DNA of 63,341 nucleotides. Origin: JAPHSX01 sp041554195. Lineage in GTDB: Bacteria > Pseudomonadota > Gammaproteobacteria > Thiohalomonadales > Thiohalomonadaceae. Location of the stretch: assembly GCA_041554195.1 (NCBI GenBank), contig JBFFMJ010000013.1:1-63341 (forward strand), given 5' to 3'. Shown one piece after another: positions 1-8,009 of the stretch. The notes under the pieces are model-generated. The model had not been told where the DNA came from. It was given only the letters and a program-made list of their open reading frames with translations, and ran no database searches. A program made the translations under genes and the position numbers. The first letter of the stretch is position 1; the number at the start of each line of letters is the position of its first letter.

Positions 1-897
1 CTTACAGTACAGCAGATAGCTATTCACATGGGCCGCCATAGAAGCACAATATATAGAGAGCTGTCCCGGAACAGCTGCCACCACATAGATGGTGCGTATC
101 GCCCAAGCAAGGCTGAAAGCCGTACCAGGACACGGCGTAGTCATTCGCGGCGCAACTCCCACTTTTCAGAGTCTGACTTTACATTGGTTCGTACGTTTCT
201 TAGAAAAAAATGGTCGCCAGAGCAAATTGTCGGACATATACAAAAATACAGGCTCCTGACGCGCTGCATGAGCCATGAAACGATATACCAATATATTTGG
301 AACGACAAAGCCGAGGGTGGGGGCCTGTGGACGCACCTTAGGCAGTCGCCAAAACAGAGGAGGAAACGCTATAAAGCTTATGACAGCAGGGGGCAGCTGG
401 CGAATAAACGGCATATTACAGAGCGTCCACAAAGCGTAGAGTCTCGTCGATACCGAGGGCACTGGGAGATTGATACGGTGATGGGTAGAGGCTCTACTCA
501 CTGCATTGTCACCCTAGTGGAGAGGAAAACAGGCTTTGTACAAATTGGCAAATTAAAAGATCGCACAACAGCCTCCTTAAACAAACGAACACTATCTCTG
601 ATTAATAGAGATCCAGATTCATTCAAAACGATCACCGCAGACAACGGCACCGAATTCCATCAATACATTAAAATAGAAAAACAATCTAATGTGAAATTCT
701 ATTTCGCAACACCATATCACTCATGGGAGCGAGGCAGTAATGAAAATACCAATGGCCTCATCCGCCAATATATCCCAAAGGGAACTAGCATGACTGATTT
801 AACACAGCAGCAATGTGATGTGATCGCTCAAAAGCTTAACAGTCGACCACGTAAACGTCTTAACTTCAGAACGCCAGAGGAATGCTACTATGGTTAG
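1..897 (+). CDS. IS30-family transposase, 5' end outside window
   Basis: DDE transposase that cuts and joins the ends of its IS. The reading frame is open from base 1, so the true start is upstream; the first internal ATG is at 28. Seen counting from that ATG: an N-terminal HTH remnant reading QQIAIHMGRHRSTIYREL across the edge, then HWEIDTVMG with D149, ADNGTEF with D205 and NENTNGLIRQY with E239. The D-to-E spacing of 33 residues is the IS30 signature. The C-terminus is complete (PEECYYG), so this copy may still be active if its left part is intact. Confidence 0.93.
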   Translation, partial: LTVQQIAIHMGRHRSTIYRELSRNSCHHIDGAYRPSKAESRTRTRRSHSRRNSHFSESDFTLVRTFLRKKWSPEQIVGHIQKYRLLTRCMSHETIYQYIWNDKAEGGGLWTHLRQSPKQRRKRYKAYDSRGQLANKRHITERPQSVESRRYRGHWEIDTVMGRGSTHCIVTLVERKTGFVQIGKLKDRTTASLNKRTLSLINRDPDSFKTITADNGTEFHQYIKIEKQSNVKFYFATPYHSWERGSNENTNGLIRQYIPKGTSMTDLTQQQCDVIAQKLNSRPRKRLNFRTPEECYYG

Positions 898-934
898 TGA
901 CTACATTTGTCGCAGTTCAAACTTGACACTAAGA
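1..934 (+). mobile_element. IS30-family insertion sequence, right-hand part
   Basis: The element enters from the left window edge. It contains an IS30-type transposase whose stop codon lies 44 bp before the stop codon of the next, oppositely oriented gene. The right terminal repeat should lie between the transposase stop (897) and about 934, in the stretch that reads ACATTTGTCGCAGTTCAAAC. The left end is outside the window, so inverted repeats and target duplication cannot be checked and the right boundary is approximate. It abuts an integron-cassette remnant and may have truncated it. Confidence 0.75.
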
Positions 935-940
935 TGCATA

Positions 941-1291
941 TTACACCATGTGCTGAATGTCACTAAAAAAGGCGAACGCGAGGACGTAAACGCCTGCAAG
1001 TGACACAATGACAAGGAACCATTTAAAGAAAAATGGCGAGTTTATTGTTTTTCTTATTGCCCCGAGACCAACATGAGGTGTGGCATCAGAAACCTCATTA
1101 CTATAAGCCAGTTTAATTAGTACGTGTGCACTCAATGCCATAATAAAAAGAACTAGCATGGCCTGCCAATTTTTAAATGCGGCTTCCGCGACTGTGAGAT
1201 CGATGTATTTTAGGTGTGCATAAATAACGAATAATATGACATTTATTGTCATGCCAACTGCGATTGCTATGTATATTATTTTCTTTTGCAT
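941..1291 (-). CDS. small membrane protein of unknown function, likely cassette gene
   Basis: A 116-residue protein with three predicted membrane segments at about 5-25, 45-65 and 92-112 and short polar loops. The frame extends to a TTG at 1303, but the ATG at 1291 is preferred because the TTG lies inside an attC-like sequence. It is AT-rich compared with the backbone genes after 2460. It is the last of three minus-strand genes separated by integron recombination sites, and the IS30 end sits just past its stop codon. I recognise no family; a gene-cassette origin is inferred from the flanks. Confidence 0.6.
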   Translation of the reverse strand: MQKKIIYIAIAVGMTINVILFVIYAHLKYIDLTVAEAAFKNWQAMLVLFIMALSAHVLIKLAYSNEVSDATPHVGLGAIRKTINSPFFFKWFLVIVSLAGVYVLAFAFFSDIQHMV

Positions 1292-1304
1292 TCTAAAGAC
1301 CAAG

Positions 1305-1348
1305 CTCAGCCGACCGCCGTAGCGCTTTGTTCTGTGCCTTTGTTAAAC
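1305..1348 (-). other. partial integron attC site
   Basis: Read on the minus strand it begins with GTTTAAC, a perfect RYYYAAC R'' box overlapping the stop codon of the preceding gene. It ends with CGGTCGGCTGAG, the same L' arm as in the intact attC at 1668-1753. The matching L'' arm is missing and the expected GTTRRRY core is degraded. It therefore looks like a truncated or hybrid attC that can no longer form the full hairpin. Confidence 0.55.
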
Positions 1349-1654
1349 AAGAGCCGAAGCTAGCATTAATAAAATGAGCCATGCAACAAGGAATACATAC
1401 CACTTGACCTTGGCTTTGTTTGATTTTGAAATGTTATCTTCTGAGTTCGTAAAGTAGCCACCTTTTTCTAGCAAAGATACGGCTGTGTCATATTGCCTAT
1501 CATGTAACACAAAGACACTCTTCTGGTACGAGCCACTACCACGAAGCGCGCTAACGCCTTGATTCCCAATGTGAACAGCTATTCCGTGGGATTTCAGGTG
1601 ATTAGCCATATCACTTATATAGCCACCATCCATGCTAGTAGTTAAAAGTTTCAT
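1343..1654 (-). CDS. DUF2007-like small protein with C-terminal membrane anchor
   Basis: A 103-residue protein. The first 70 residues look like the DUF2007 (putative signal-transducing) fold: a start MKLLTTSMDGG, a helix on which the chain chooses between positions, then VSALRGSG and VFVLHDRQYDTAVSLLEKG. Residues about 83-102 form one hydrophobic anchor ending in LASALV. The ATG lies about 15 bases after the recombination point of the attC at 1668-1753, the usual cassette layout with no room for a promoter. Function is unknown; DUF2007 assignment is by pattern only. Confidence 0.65.
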   Translation of the reverse strand: MKLLTTSMDGGYISDMANHLKSHGIAVHIGNQGVSALRGSGSYQKSVFVLHDRQYDTAVSLLEKGGYFTNSEDNISKSNKAKVKWYVFLVAWLILLMLASALV

Positions 1655-1667
1655 CTAATTTTTGTGC

Positions 1668-1753
1668 ACATAACGTTTGAACTCAGCCGACCGGTGCCGC
1701 ATAGCGACGTAAGGAGCGGCGCGGCACTGGGTCGGCTGGAGTGACTGTTATGT
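1668..1753 (-). other. integron attC recombination site
   Basis: An 86-bp imperfect palindrome. Outer arms are ACATAAC (1668-1674) and GTTATGT (1747-1753), matching the R''/R' boxes. Inner arms are CAGCCGACC (1684-1692) and GGTCGGCTG (1730-1738), followed by GTGCCGC (1694-1700) and GCGGCAC (1721-1727). On the minus strand it ends TTCAAACGTTATGT, close to the common attC end TTCAAGCGTTA, and the L'' arm carries one unpaired base. Position and orientation are right: directly after the stop of the VOC gene and before the next minus-strand gene. Confidence 0.85.
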
Positions 1754-1755
1754 GT

Positions 1756-2136
1756 TTACACTTCATTTGCCACCTCTATTAAATTTCCGTCAGGATCTCT
1801 AATGTAGAATGACAACAGTTGGCCTTTAGCGCCGGTTCTCTCTACTGGGCCTTCAACTACTTTAACGCCCTTGCTGGTTATTTGTTCAACAACCTCAGCA
1901 ATAGGGGTTTCTGTTATAAAACATAAATCAGCAGATCCAGGCGTAGGGTGGATAGACTTTGGCTCAATATCGCTTCCAACTTTATGAAGATTAATCTTCT
2001 CACTTCCGTACCTTAACGCAACTCTACCCTTAGCAAACACCTGTTTCTCCATACCCAGAATTGACACATAAAACGATATTGATGAGTCTATATCGTTTAC
2101 GGTTAGAACTAGGTGGTCGAGTTTGCGAAGTTCCAT
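1756..2136 (-). CDS. VOC-family (glyoxalase/dioxygenase-like) cassette protein
   Basis: A 126-residue single-module vicinal-oxygen-chelate protein. Seen: LDHLVLTVNDI at the N-terminus with the first metal-type His, FYVSILGMEK, then DPDGNLIEVANEV with the C-terminal Glu ligand. Substrate cannot be told; relatives include glyoxalases, fosfomycin or bleomycin resistance proteins and ring-cleavage dioxygenases. The ATG at 2136 is chosen over the one at 2157 because 2157 lies inside a GTTATGTG recombination-site end, and cassette genes usually start a few bases after it. Its 3' end runs into the attC at 1668-1753. Confidence 0.85.
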   Translation of the reverse strand: MELRKLDHLVLTVNDIDSSISFYVSILGMEKQVFAKGRVALRYGSEKINLHKVGSDIEPKSIHPTPGSADLCFITETPIAEVVEQITSKGVKVVEGPVERTGAKGQLLSFYIRDPDGNLIEVANEV

Positions 2137-2180
2137 GATTCTATTTACACATAACATTAAGTAGCAGGCGATCTTCCCGA

Positions 2181-2260
2181 TACCCCGTCAATTCCGCGTA
2201 AAAACGGGCACATCGCCCACTACCCCGCAGAATCCGTGTAAAAACGGGCGAATTGCCCGT
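2181..2260. repeat. two 40-bp tandem repeat units in a 300-bp gene-free stretch
   Basis: Two consecutive units both begin TACCCCG at 2181 and 2221 and share TCCGYGTAAAAACGGGC followed by a TGCCC or CGCCC end. A partial third unit precedes them (GGCGATCTTCCC, 2168-2179), and a related CGGGCGATCTGCC occurs at 2423-2435. The surrounding region 2158-2462 shows no gene I can support. Two or three units of 40 bp without unique spacers are not a CRISPR array. The position next to the cassette start is where an attI or another cassette would be expected. Confidence 0.6.
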
Positions 2261-2462
2261 ATGTAATCAGGTGTCTTGTCTGTATGTAATCATTGAGGGA
2301 GGTGTTTGCGGTGGTCTTCACTTCCCTGTGTTTAGCCACTATACCCACACATTTCATACAGTTACAAGCATAAGTCCTTAGCAGTTCCCCATTCTTTCGA
2401 CCACTCATCTTTGGAGAAATCGGGCGATCTGCCTGTAAACCCGCATTGACAGAGTGATGGGA

Positions 2463-4835
2463 TCAGTTCTCGCATTGTAGTGTCCCTTCCTCCCCCTCAA
2501 CCTCAATCCAACACCACTCTCCACGCAACCCATTAGAGCTACTAATCGGGTCAAATACCTCACCATCAATCAGAGTGTTATAACTGCCGTTATCTTTCCC
2601 CTTAATGGCGTAACCAGGCAGGCCAAGCTCGTCACATGCCTGCCACCAGCCGTACTGGGCACAGACTACACCGGGGGCGATGTTGTTAGTGATGTGTGCG
2701 GTGGCCTGCATAGCGGCCTGCTGGGTGTGAATAATTACCCTGTCGCCTTCCTTAATGTTTTTCTCTCTTGCGTCCTGCGGGTGGATCTCGACCAGCGGTG
2801 CGGGCATGCGTTTTCGCAGGCTGGGAAGGTTGCGGTGTTGGCTGTGGCAGTAATGCGGCCACTTGCTGCTGGTGAGTTGCAGCGGAAATTGTTCGTTGCT
2901 GTTTTGTAGGGCAGAAAAGCGGGGGATGGGGGCATAGCCATTTTTCGCATAACCTTGCGCGAAGATCTCCAGCCGCCGGGTGGGGGTGGTGAAGCCCTGC
3001 TGCCGGTAGGGATAGTAGTCGGTTTTGTACTGCAGATTGATCCCCTGCGGTTGGGTGCGCAGCTGCTCGGGTGTGATGCCGCTGGGTGCTAATACATGAC
3101 GCAGGGCGGCCTGGCGATCACCAGCAAAAAAGTGGGGGTCAAGGCCGAGGCGCCTGGACAGTTCAAAGACGATCTCGGTGTCGTCGCGGGCTTCGCCCTG
3201 CGGGGCGATGGCGGGCTGTCGCAATTGCAGGTGTGAGTCGGCCCGCTGTGAGATCTGAAAGCCGGGGTAGAGTCCGCCATGTTCCCACGGTGTGGTGACG
3301 GGTAACACGATGTCGGCGTTGTGGGCGCTGGGGTTGAGGAAGAGATCGGTTTGTACAAAAAAATCCAACTCGCGCAGCGCCTCTTCAGCGTAGTGGGTGC
3401 TGGGTTTGGTGAGCAGTGGATTACTGCCGAAATTCACCAGAGCCTTTATCGCATAGGGTTGTTGTTTTACCACGGCACGATAGAGATCACGTGAGGTGAT
3501 CCAGCCCATGGTGCCGGGGCCGAGGGGGCGCTCTTTTAGTCCCAGACATTTTTTGCGTTGTTGTTCCGATAACAGCTCCAGTCCAAACAGATTATTGATC
3601 GCGGGCCTGGTGAAGCTGACGTTGCCGCCGGGGGCGTGCAGGTTGCCGCTAAGGGCGTAGAGCAGGGCGATGGCGCGCCCGGTTTGCGCGGCGTTGTCGT
3701 GTTGCGCGGTGCCGGTCCAGGTGAAGTAGCTGAGCGGCCGGCTTTGATGCAGCAGGGCGGCGGTGTCGATGAGCTGCTGTTGCGGGATACCGGTGTGCTG
3801 TTCGACCTCGTCGAGTGGCAGGCGGCGACACTCCTGTGCATAGAGTGCAAAGGCCGGCTGACAGTGTAGCGTGCCATTGTGAGTGGAAAGGACAAACTCA
3901 CCGAACAGGGCGGCGTGGTCGAGAACCTTTGCAGGCTTGCTGGTACGGGTATCGATGACCTCTGCCGAGCCGCTCTGTTCGTTCCAGAACAGGTATTGCG
4001 TGTCAGAACCTCCCGCGTTCAGATCGGTCTCGGTGAGCAGTTGTTGCGTCGCGCTATTCACCAAAAACGGCCCGTTGCTCCAGCGACGGATAAAGTCGGC
4101 ATCGAACCAGCCGTTGTCGATCTGCACCCCGGCCAGCGCCATCGCCAGTACGCCGTCGCTTCCGGGTCGCAGCTGTAACCACTGGTCGGCACTGTTGGCG
4201 AGGCCGACCCGGCGCGGGTCGATCACCACCAGCCTGGCCCCGCGTTTATGTGCCGCCTTGATGAGGGCGCTCTGTGCCAGCCAGCTGCTCGCCGGGTTAA
4301 ATCCCCACAGCAGGATGCAGCCGCTGTTCTCGTAATCGGGCATGCCGATCCCTTTATTACCCGTGGTGCCGAAGGTGTCGCCGGGTGAGAAGTCCTTGTG
4401 CCAGTTGCAGTTCTCGGTGGCGAACACGGTGTTGGGGCTGCCGAAGGCGTGGGCCAGGCGGTTGATCCAGACAAAGTGATCGGCAATGGCGGTGCCGCTG
4501 GGGGTGGTAACGCCAAAGGCGACCGCTTCGGGGCCGTGCTCGGTGGCGATCTGTTGCAGCCTGTCGCTGATGGTTTGCAGCGCCTCGTCCCAGCTGATCG
4601 GTTTCCAGCCGGGGTCGGGGTCACCCTTGGGGCGGCTGCGTTGCATCGGTTGTAGCAGTCGGTCAGGGCTGTAGACCAGTTCGGGTGCCGCTTTCCCTTT
4701 CAGGCAGAGGTGTTGGCCGGTGGGATGTTCGGGGTCGGGTTCGACGGCAGTGAGCACGCCATCGTTGACCACAGCGATGCAGCCGCAACGCGAGATGCAG
4801 AGTGCGCAGTAACCGGGAATGCGTTGTTCGGGCAT
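2463..4835 (-). CDS. bis-MGD molybdopterin oxidoreductase with N-terminal [4Fe-4S] cluster
   Basis: A 790-residue DMSO-reductase-family catalytic subunit. Seen: an N-terminal cluster motif GYCALCISRCGC followed by HLCLKGK, then ISWDEALQTISDRL, and ATENCNWHKDF where the molybdenum ligand would be expected. The C-terminal cofactor-binding domain has LTSSKWPHYCHSQHRNLPSLR. There is no Tat signal, so it is probably cytoplasmic. The start at 4835 has an AGGT 8 bases upstream; the longer start at 4889 has none. No electron-transfer or membrane subunit lies beside it, so the substrate is open (formate, nitrate and sulfur oxyanions are all possible). fnr, two genes away, makes anaerobic use plausible. 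Confidence 0.88.
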   Translation of the reverse strand: MPEQRIPGYCALCISRCGCIAVVNDGVLTAVEPDPEHPTGQHLCLKGKAAPELVYSPDRLLQPMQRSRPKGDPDPGWKPISWDEALQTISDRLQQIATEHGPEAVAFGVTTPSGTAIADHFVWINRLAHAFGSPNTVFATENCNWHKDFSPGDTFGTTGNKGIGMPDYENSGCILLWGFNPASSWLAQSALIKAAHKRGARLVVIDPRRVGLANSADQWLQLRPGSDGVLAMALAGVQIDNGWFDADFIRRWSNGPFLVNSATQQLLTETDLNAGGSDTQYLFWNEQSGSAEVIDTRTSKPAKVLDHAALFGEFVLSTHNGTLHCQPAFALYAQECRRLPLDEVEQHTGIPQQQLIDTAALLHQSRPLSYFTWTGTAQHDNAAQTGRAIALLYALSGNLHAPGGNVSFTRPAINNLFGLELLSEQQRKKCLGLKERPLGPGTMGWITSRDLYRAVVKQQPYAIKALVNFGSNPLLTKPSTHYAEEALRELDFFVQTDLFLNPSAHNADIVLPVTTPWEHGGLYPGFQISQRADSHLQLRQPAIAPQGEARDDTEIVFELSRRLGLDPHFFAGDRQAALRHVLAPSGITPEQLRTQPQGINLQYKTDYYPYRQQGFTTPTRRLEIFAQGYAKNGYAPIPRFSALQNSNEQFPLQLTSSKWPHYCHSQHRNLPSLRKRMPAPLVEIHPQDAREKNIKEGDRVIIHTQQAAMQATAHITNNIAPGVVCAQYGWWQACDELGLPGYAIKGKDNGSYNTLIDGEVFDPISSSNGLRGEWCWIEVEGEEGTLQCEN

Positions 4836-4994
4836 GGGTTTACCTGTGCATGGGGTGTGAATGCATTGTGGCAAAAGGGTGCCCGCCATGCCACAGCTAT
4901 CCGTTTACAAGACTTCGGGTAACATTTTTGCGCTGCCCCCAGGCTGAGCTTTGCAGTAGAATCTGCCGCATCGTAAAACAGATAGAGAGTTGTA

Positions 4995-5558
4995 ATGAAA
5001 GCCAACGAAATCAAACGCGGCGCGGTGATCGAGGTCGACGGCCAGAAGATCATCGTCAAGCTGGTGACGGTGCAGTCGCCCTCCTCACGTAGCGGTAGCA
5101 CCCTTTACAAGGTGAAGGGGCAGAATGTGGTGACGCGCCAGAAGTTCGAGCGCAGCTTTAAGGGTGATGAGCAGGTCGGCGAGGTGGACTTTAACAAGGC
5201 CCCGGTACAGCTGCTGTTTCGCGATGGCGAGGGCTGCACCTTTATGGATAGCGAGAGCTACGAGCAGTTTGTGGTCGACGATGAGAGCCTGGCCGAGGAG
5301 CTGCCCTTTATCAGTGAGGGGCTGGAGGGGATGACGGCGCTGATCGCCGACGGCGTGCTGCTGGGGATTAACCTGCCGGTGACGGTGAATCTGGAGATTG
5401 TCGAGTGTTCGCCCGGCATCAAGGGGGCCTCGGCCTCGGCGCGCACCAAGCCGGCGACCCTGAGCACCGGGCTGGTGGTACAGGTGCCTGAATACCTGTC
5501 GCAGGGCGAGATGATTAAGGTCAATACCGAGAACGGTGACTACATGTCGAAGGCATAA
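4995..5558 (+). CDS. efpL: elongation factor P-like protein EfpL (YeiP)
   Basis: A 187-residue EF-P paralogue that binds stalled ribosomes and helps peptide-bond formation at difficult sequences. Three beta-barrel domains are expected from the length. Instead of the PGKG loop of EF-P it has an extended loop QSPSSRSGSTL at about 27-37 with an arginine (R32) at the tip, the feature that sets EfpL apart. The C-terminal domain contains SPGIKGASASARTKPATL. It diverges from the molybdoenzyme gene. Start supported by AGAGAG upstream and family length. Confidence 0.93.
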   Translation: MKANEIKRGAVIEVDGQKIIVKLVTVQSPSSRSGSTLYKVKGQNVVTRQKFERSFKGDEQVGEVDFNKAPVQLLFRDGEGCTFMDSESYEQFVVDDESLAEELPFISEGLEGMTALIADGVLLGINLPVTVNLEIVECSPGIKGASASARTKPATLSTGLVVQVPEYLSQGEMIKVNTENGDYMSKA

Positions 5559-5672
5559 CCGCAGGCGGTTACGACTTTGGTGATAGGGGTCATGCCCTCG
5601 CCAGAGGTATATTACGTAACCTGCTGTAATTATTGATTTTATTTTTCGTTCGCTAGAGTTGAGGTTGGAATA

Positions 5673-5713
5673 TTGATATAGATCAATGTTCTACTGATGA
5701 CAGCTTGCATACT
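5673..5713 (+). promoter_or_regulatory. FNR box and promoter upstream of fnr
   Basis: A perfect FNR/ANR consensus palindrome, TTGATATAGATCAA, occupies 5673-5686. A -10-like CATACT follows at 5708-5713, placing the start of transcription near 5720. The box is then centred at about -41, the position from which FNR normally activates (class II). The only downstream gene is fnr itself, at 5749, so autoregulation is inferred, with activation rather than repression suggested by the spacing. Confidence 0.75.
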
Positions 5714-5748
5714 GCACTTCTCGACCTTTTTGAGGGCTTTGAAGTGCG

Positions 5749-6504
5749 ATGAACGATCTGAATATATTCCCCAACTCTCTCGATGCCGCGGTGCAGGTTA
5801 CGCCCCTGTCTCAGCAGGAGGTCGCCTGCGATCACTGCGCCATGTTCGGTCTCTGCGAGGAGGCGGGACTCTCCCGCGATACAGCGCTGTTGGAGCAGCT
5901 GGTGAGCCGTCGCACCGCACTGCCCCGCACTGCCGAATTGTTTCAGAAGGATGCCCCTTTTCACGATATCTATGCCGTAAAGTCCGGCGCACTCGCCGCG
6001 GTGGGAGAGGATGAAAAGGGCAAACGTAAGGTATTCGGCTTCTATTTTCCCGGCGATATGCTCGGCCTGGATGCGATCAATAGTGGTCATTACCAGAATA
6101 CGGTGGTGGCACTGGAGAAGAGCAGTGTCTGTCGGCTCCACTATGAGAGTGCGCCGCTACTGGGCGAATATCAGGCCGGTTTTTATCAGCAGTTAATTCA
6201 GGCGATGAGTCACCGGCTGAATTGTGAGCGCTGGAGTTCGCAGTTACTCGCCACGCAATCGACAGAGCAGCGGCTGGCGGCGTTTATGGTCTACCTCTGT
6301 TCACAGTTCAAGGCGCGCGGTCTGCCGCATCTGGCGTTTCGTCTGCCGATGACGCGGCGCGATATAGCCGATTATCTCGGTATGGCGATGGAGACGGTGA
6401 GCCGTTCTTTTAGCAGCTTGCAGAAAAAGGGGATTGTGGCGTTGCAGGGGCGTAACACGCAGATCAATGATGTGGATGGCCTGCTTGAGATCGCGGGGCT
6501 GTAA
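5749..6504 (+). CDS. fnr: oxygen-sensing transcription regulator Fnr
   Basis: A 251-residue Crp/Fnr regulator that switches genes for anaerobic respiration. Cluster ligands are visible: C27, C30 and C36 in ACDHCAMFGLC, plus C128 in KSSVCRL, matching the four ligands of E. coli FNR. A cyclic-nucleotide-binding fold (about 50-150) and dimer helix precede the winged helix, whose recognition helix reads METVSRSF with the E-xx-SR contact residues typical of TTGAT readers. An FNR box lies upstream of it. Neighbouring respiratory genes are plausible targets, but I see no second perfect box next to them. Confidence 0.95.
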   Translation: MNDLNIFPNSLDAAVQVTPLSQQEVACDHCAMFGLCEEAGLSRDTALLEQLVSRRTALPRTAELFQKDAPFHDIYAVKSGALAAVGEDEKGKRKVFGFYFPGDMLGLDAINSGHYQNTVVALEKSSVCRLHYESAPLLGEYQAGFYQQLIQAMSHRLNCERWSSQLLATQSTEQRLAAFMVYLCSQFKARGLPHLAFRLPMTRRDIADYLGMAMETVSRSFSSLQKKGIVALQGRNTQINDVDGLLEIAGL

Positions 6505-6548
6505 AGCCCCTCCCTGAGCGTCTGCTTGGCGCGTATTTTTTTCTACTC

Positions 6549-6758
6549 CTAACCCTCGGCCACGTAGTCGTCGGTGTCGTTCCCTTGTAGCACCTTTCTG
6601 TCCTCAAGCTCCATCTTCAGGTAGGTCTGTCTGTTCTGCTCGCTTTCAAAATAGATCTCAATGCCGTTGTCGCCATCCCCTTCAAACACGCAGGGGTGTT
6701 GCTCGGGATTGGGCACATCGTGCAGCGTGATGGGGTCGGTGGTGGTGCGGATAATCAT
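6549..6758 (-). CDS. hypothetical acidic 69-residue protein
   Basis: A small, acidic, soluble protein with no membrane segment and no motif I recognise. A strong ribosome site (GCAGGAG about 8 bases before the ATG at 6758) supports translation. Upstream on the same strand, TTGACA (6820-6825) and a weak -10 (6797-6802) with a 17-base spacer may be its promoter. It stands alone between fnr and the cytochrome gene. Only the presence of a gene is claimed. Confidence 0.65.
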   Translation of the reverse strand: MIIRTTTDPITLHDVPNPEQHPCVFEGDGDNGIEIYFESEQNRQTYLKMELEDRKVLQGNDTDDYVAEG

Positions 6759-6858
6759 GGTGAATCTCCTGCGGTGATGAGTGGAACTACACTGTAGGAA
6801 TAGCTATTCAGAGTAATTATGTCAAGAATTGGTGGCAGGAGTTTGTACCGGTGCTTCA

Positions 6859-7203
6859 CTATTGGTTGTGGCAGTCCTGACAGAGCTGCGCGGCATTCAG
6901 CCGCAGCTGTGCGGGCGTTTTGCCGTGAGGGTCGTGACAGGTGGTACAGCTGACCCTCCCCTCTAGCAAAGGGAGCGACCTGGGCTGGGCGGTGACCGGT
7001 TTGATGTTAACCACATGTTCACCCTGATCAAGACGTGCCTGATGGCAGTCGATGCAAAGCTGCGGTAGTGCGGGGTGAATCGTCGCCATCTCCGCCTGGT
7101 CGTTGACACTCCCCTGGGCGTGGCAGTCGGTGCACTGGCCGTGACCCTGTGCATACAGTGGGGCGGCAACGCTGAGCAGTAGAATGGAAAATAGGTGGTG
7201 CAT
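6859..7203 (-). CDS. small periplasmic tetraheme c-type cytochrome
   Basis: A 114-residue protein with a signal peptide (hydrophobic to about 15, cleavage near LYAQG) and four CxxCH heme sites at residues 24-28, 50-54, 86-90 and 108-112. Additional histidines (HPALP, HVVN, DPHG) can serve as distal ligands, so bis-His hemes are likely. It resembles doubled CxxCH (doubled-CXXCH/NapC-NrfB-like) electron carriers. The ATG at 7203, with GAGG upstream, is preferred over a GTG at 7218. Likely role: periplasmic electron transfer; the partner is not evident from neighbours. Confidence 0.87.
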   Translation of the reverse strand: MHHLFSILLLSVAAPLYAQGHGQCTDCHAQGSVNDQAEMATIHPALPQLCIDCHQARLDQGEHVVNIKPVTAQPRSLPLLEGRVSCTTCHDPHGKTPAQLRLNAAQLCQDCHNQ

Positions 7204-7288
7204 TGGCAAAGACCTCACGACCGGGTTAATAACCCTGTTATAAGTATAGGAAAGTAGAGGCGACTCTGCGTTGGCGGTTAATCGTCTG

Positions 7289-7552
7289 TTACAGCATCAA
7301 CATGAGGGGGGTGATCAGGCCGCCCGAGGCGATCAGTGCGCCGTTTTTCAGGGCGCGTGCGGGGGAGAGACGGTGGCCGTCGCGGATCGCCTTAATCACG
7401 CCAACCACACAGGTGGCGAGGAGTCCGGCCATCGCCGCCTCCTGTTGAGGCTGCCCCAGATTGCTGAGGACTAGTCCCGTCATACCACCAATAAAGGCCC
7501 CGGCGGCAAAGTGCAGGCCGTTGGGATCGCTGGGTAGTTTGTTTTCGCTCAT
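7289..7552 (-). CDS. hypothetical small membrane protein
   Basis: An 87-residue protein with glycine-rich hydrophobic segments at about 14-32, 40-55 and 69-87, and a short charged loop (RDGHRLSPARALK) between. No family recognised. A transcript start upstream could be shared divergently with the gene at 7656. The hydrophobic pattern and coding bias support a real gene; function unknown. Confidence 0.6.
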   Translation of the reverse strand: MSENKLPSDPNGLHFAAGAFIGGMTGLVLSNLGQPQQEAAMAGLLATCVVGVIKAIRDGHRLSPARALKNGALIASGGLITPLMLML

Positions 7553-7655
7553 GGTGGGGTCCGCTTCGCTTTGTTGTGCAGGAGATTTTGCTATTATGCC
7601 CTAGGAGCCAATAACAACAAGCACTGATGCCAATAGCCACAGACGGTATTCCATA

Positions 7656-8009
7656 ATGAGAAATCCAAAGTTCACCCTCAAGGCCTACACCGCGGCGCTG
7701 ATCACGCTGCTTGTCGGTATGGTGTTGAGTGTGGAGCTGGGCGACTGGAACTGGTTTTCTCGCTGCGGCTCACTGGTCGTCGTTAACGGTATTATTCTTA
7801 CCTCGCATCAGATCATCGAACACATGCAGCACCTCGGCAGACAGCAGCGTCGCGACTCAATGGTTAACCGCGACTGGGCCTCGGACGACAAACAGCACTT
7901 TCTGCATGACGACCATGAGATGCGCTGGCGCAGCGAGAAGTACGGCCTCTATATGTTGATTGTCGGCACCCTGGTGTGGGGCTTTGGGGATCTGCTCAAT
8001 CTGTTATGA
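7656..8009 (+). CDS. hypothetical membrane protein coupled to arsJ
   Basis: A 117-residue protein with two or three membrane segments (about 10-26, 33-50, 97-115) and a charged central region (HLGRQQRRDS to RWRSEKYG). Its stop codon overlaps the ATG of arsJ in an ATGA, so the two are probably translated together. I do not recognise the family. The coupling suggests a role near ArsJ or simply shared transcription. Confidence 0.7.
   Translation: MRNPKFTLKAYTAALITLLVGMVLSVELGDWNWFSRCGSLVVVNGIILTSHQIIEHMQHLGRQQRRDSMVNRDWASDDKQHFLHDDHEMRWRSEKYGLYMLIVGTLVWGFGDLLNLL

Noticed and set aside
2181..2260. Possible CRISPR array
   Set aside because: Units are contiguous with no unique spacers, only two or three copies, and no cas genes are near.
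2220..2408. A 62-residue minus-strand frame containing ACNCMKCVGI
   Set aside because: It overlaps the 40-bp repeats, ends inside a unit and has no ribosome site; it may be part of a mobile fragment but cannot be supported as a gene.
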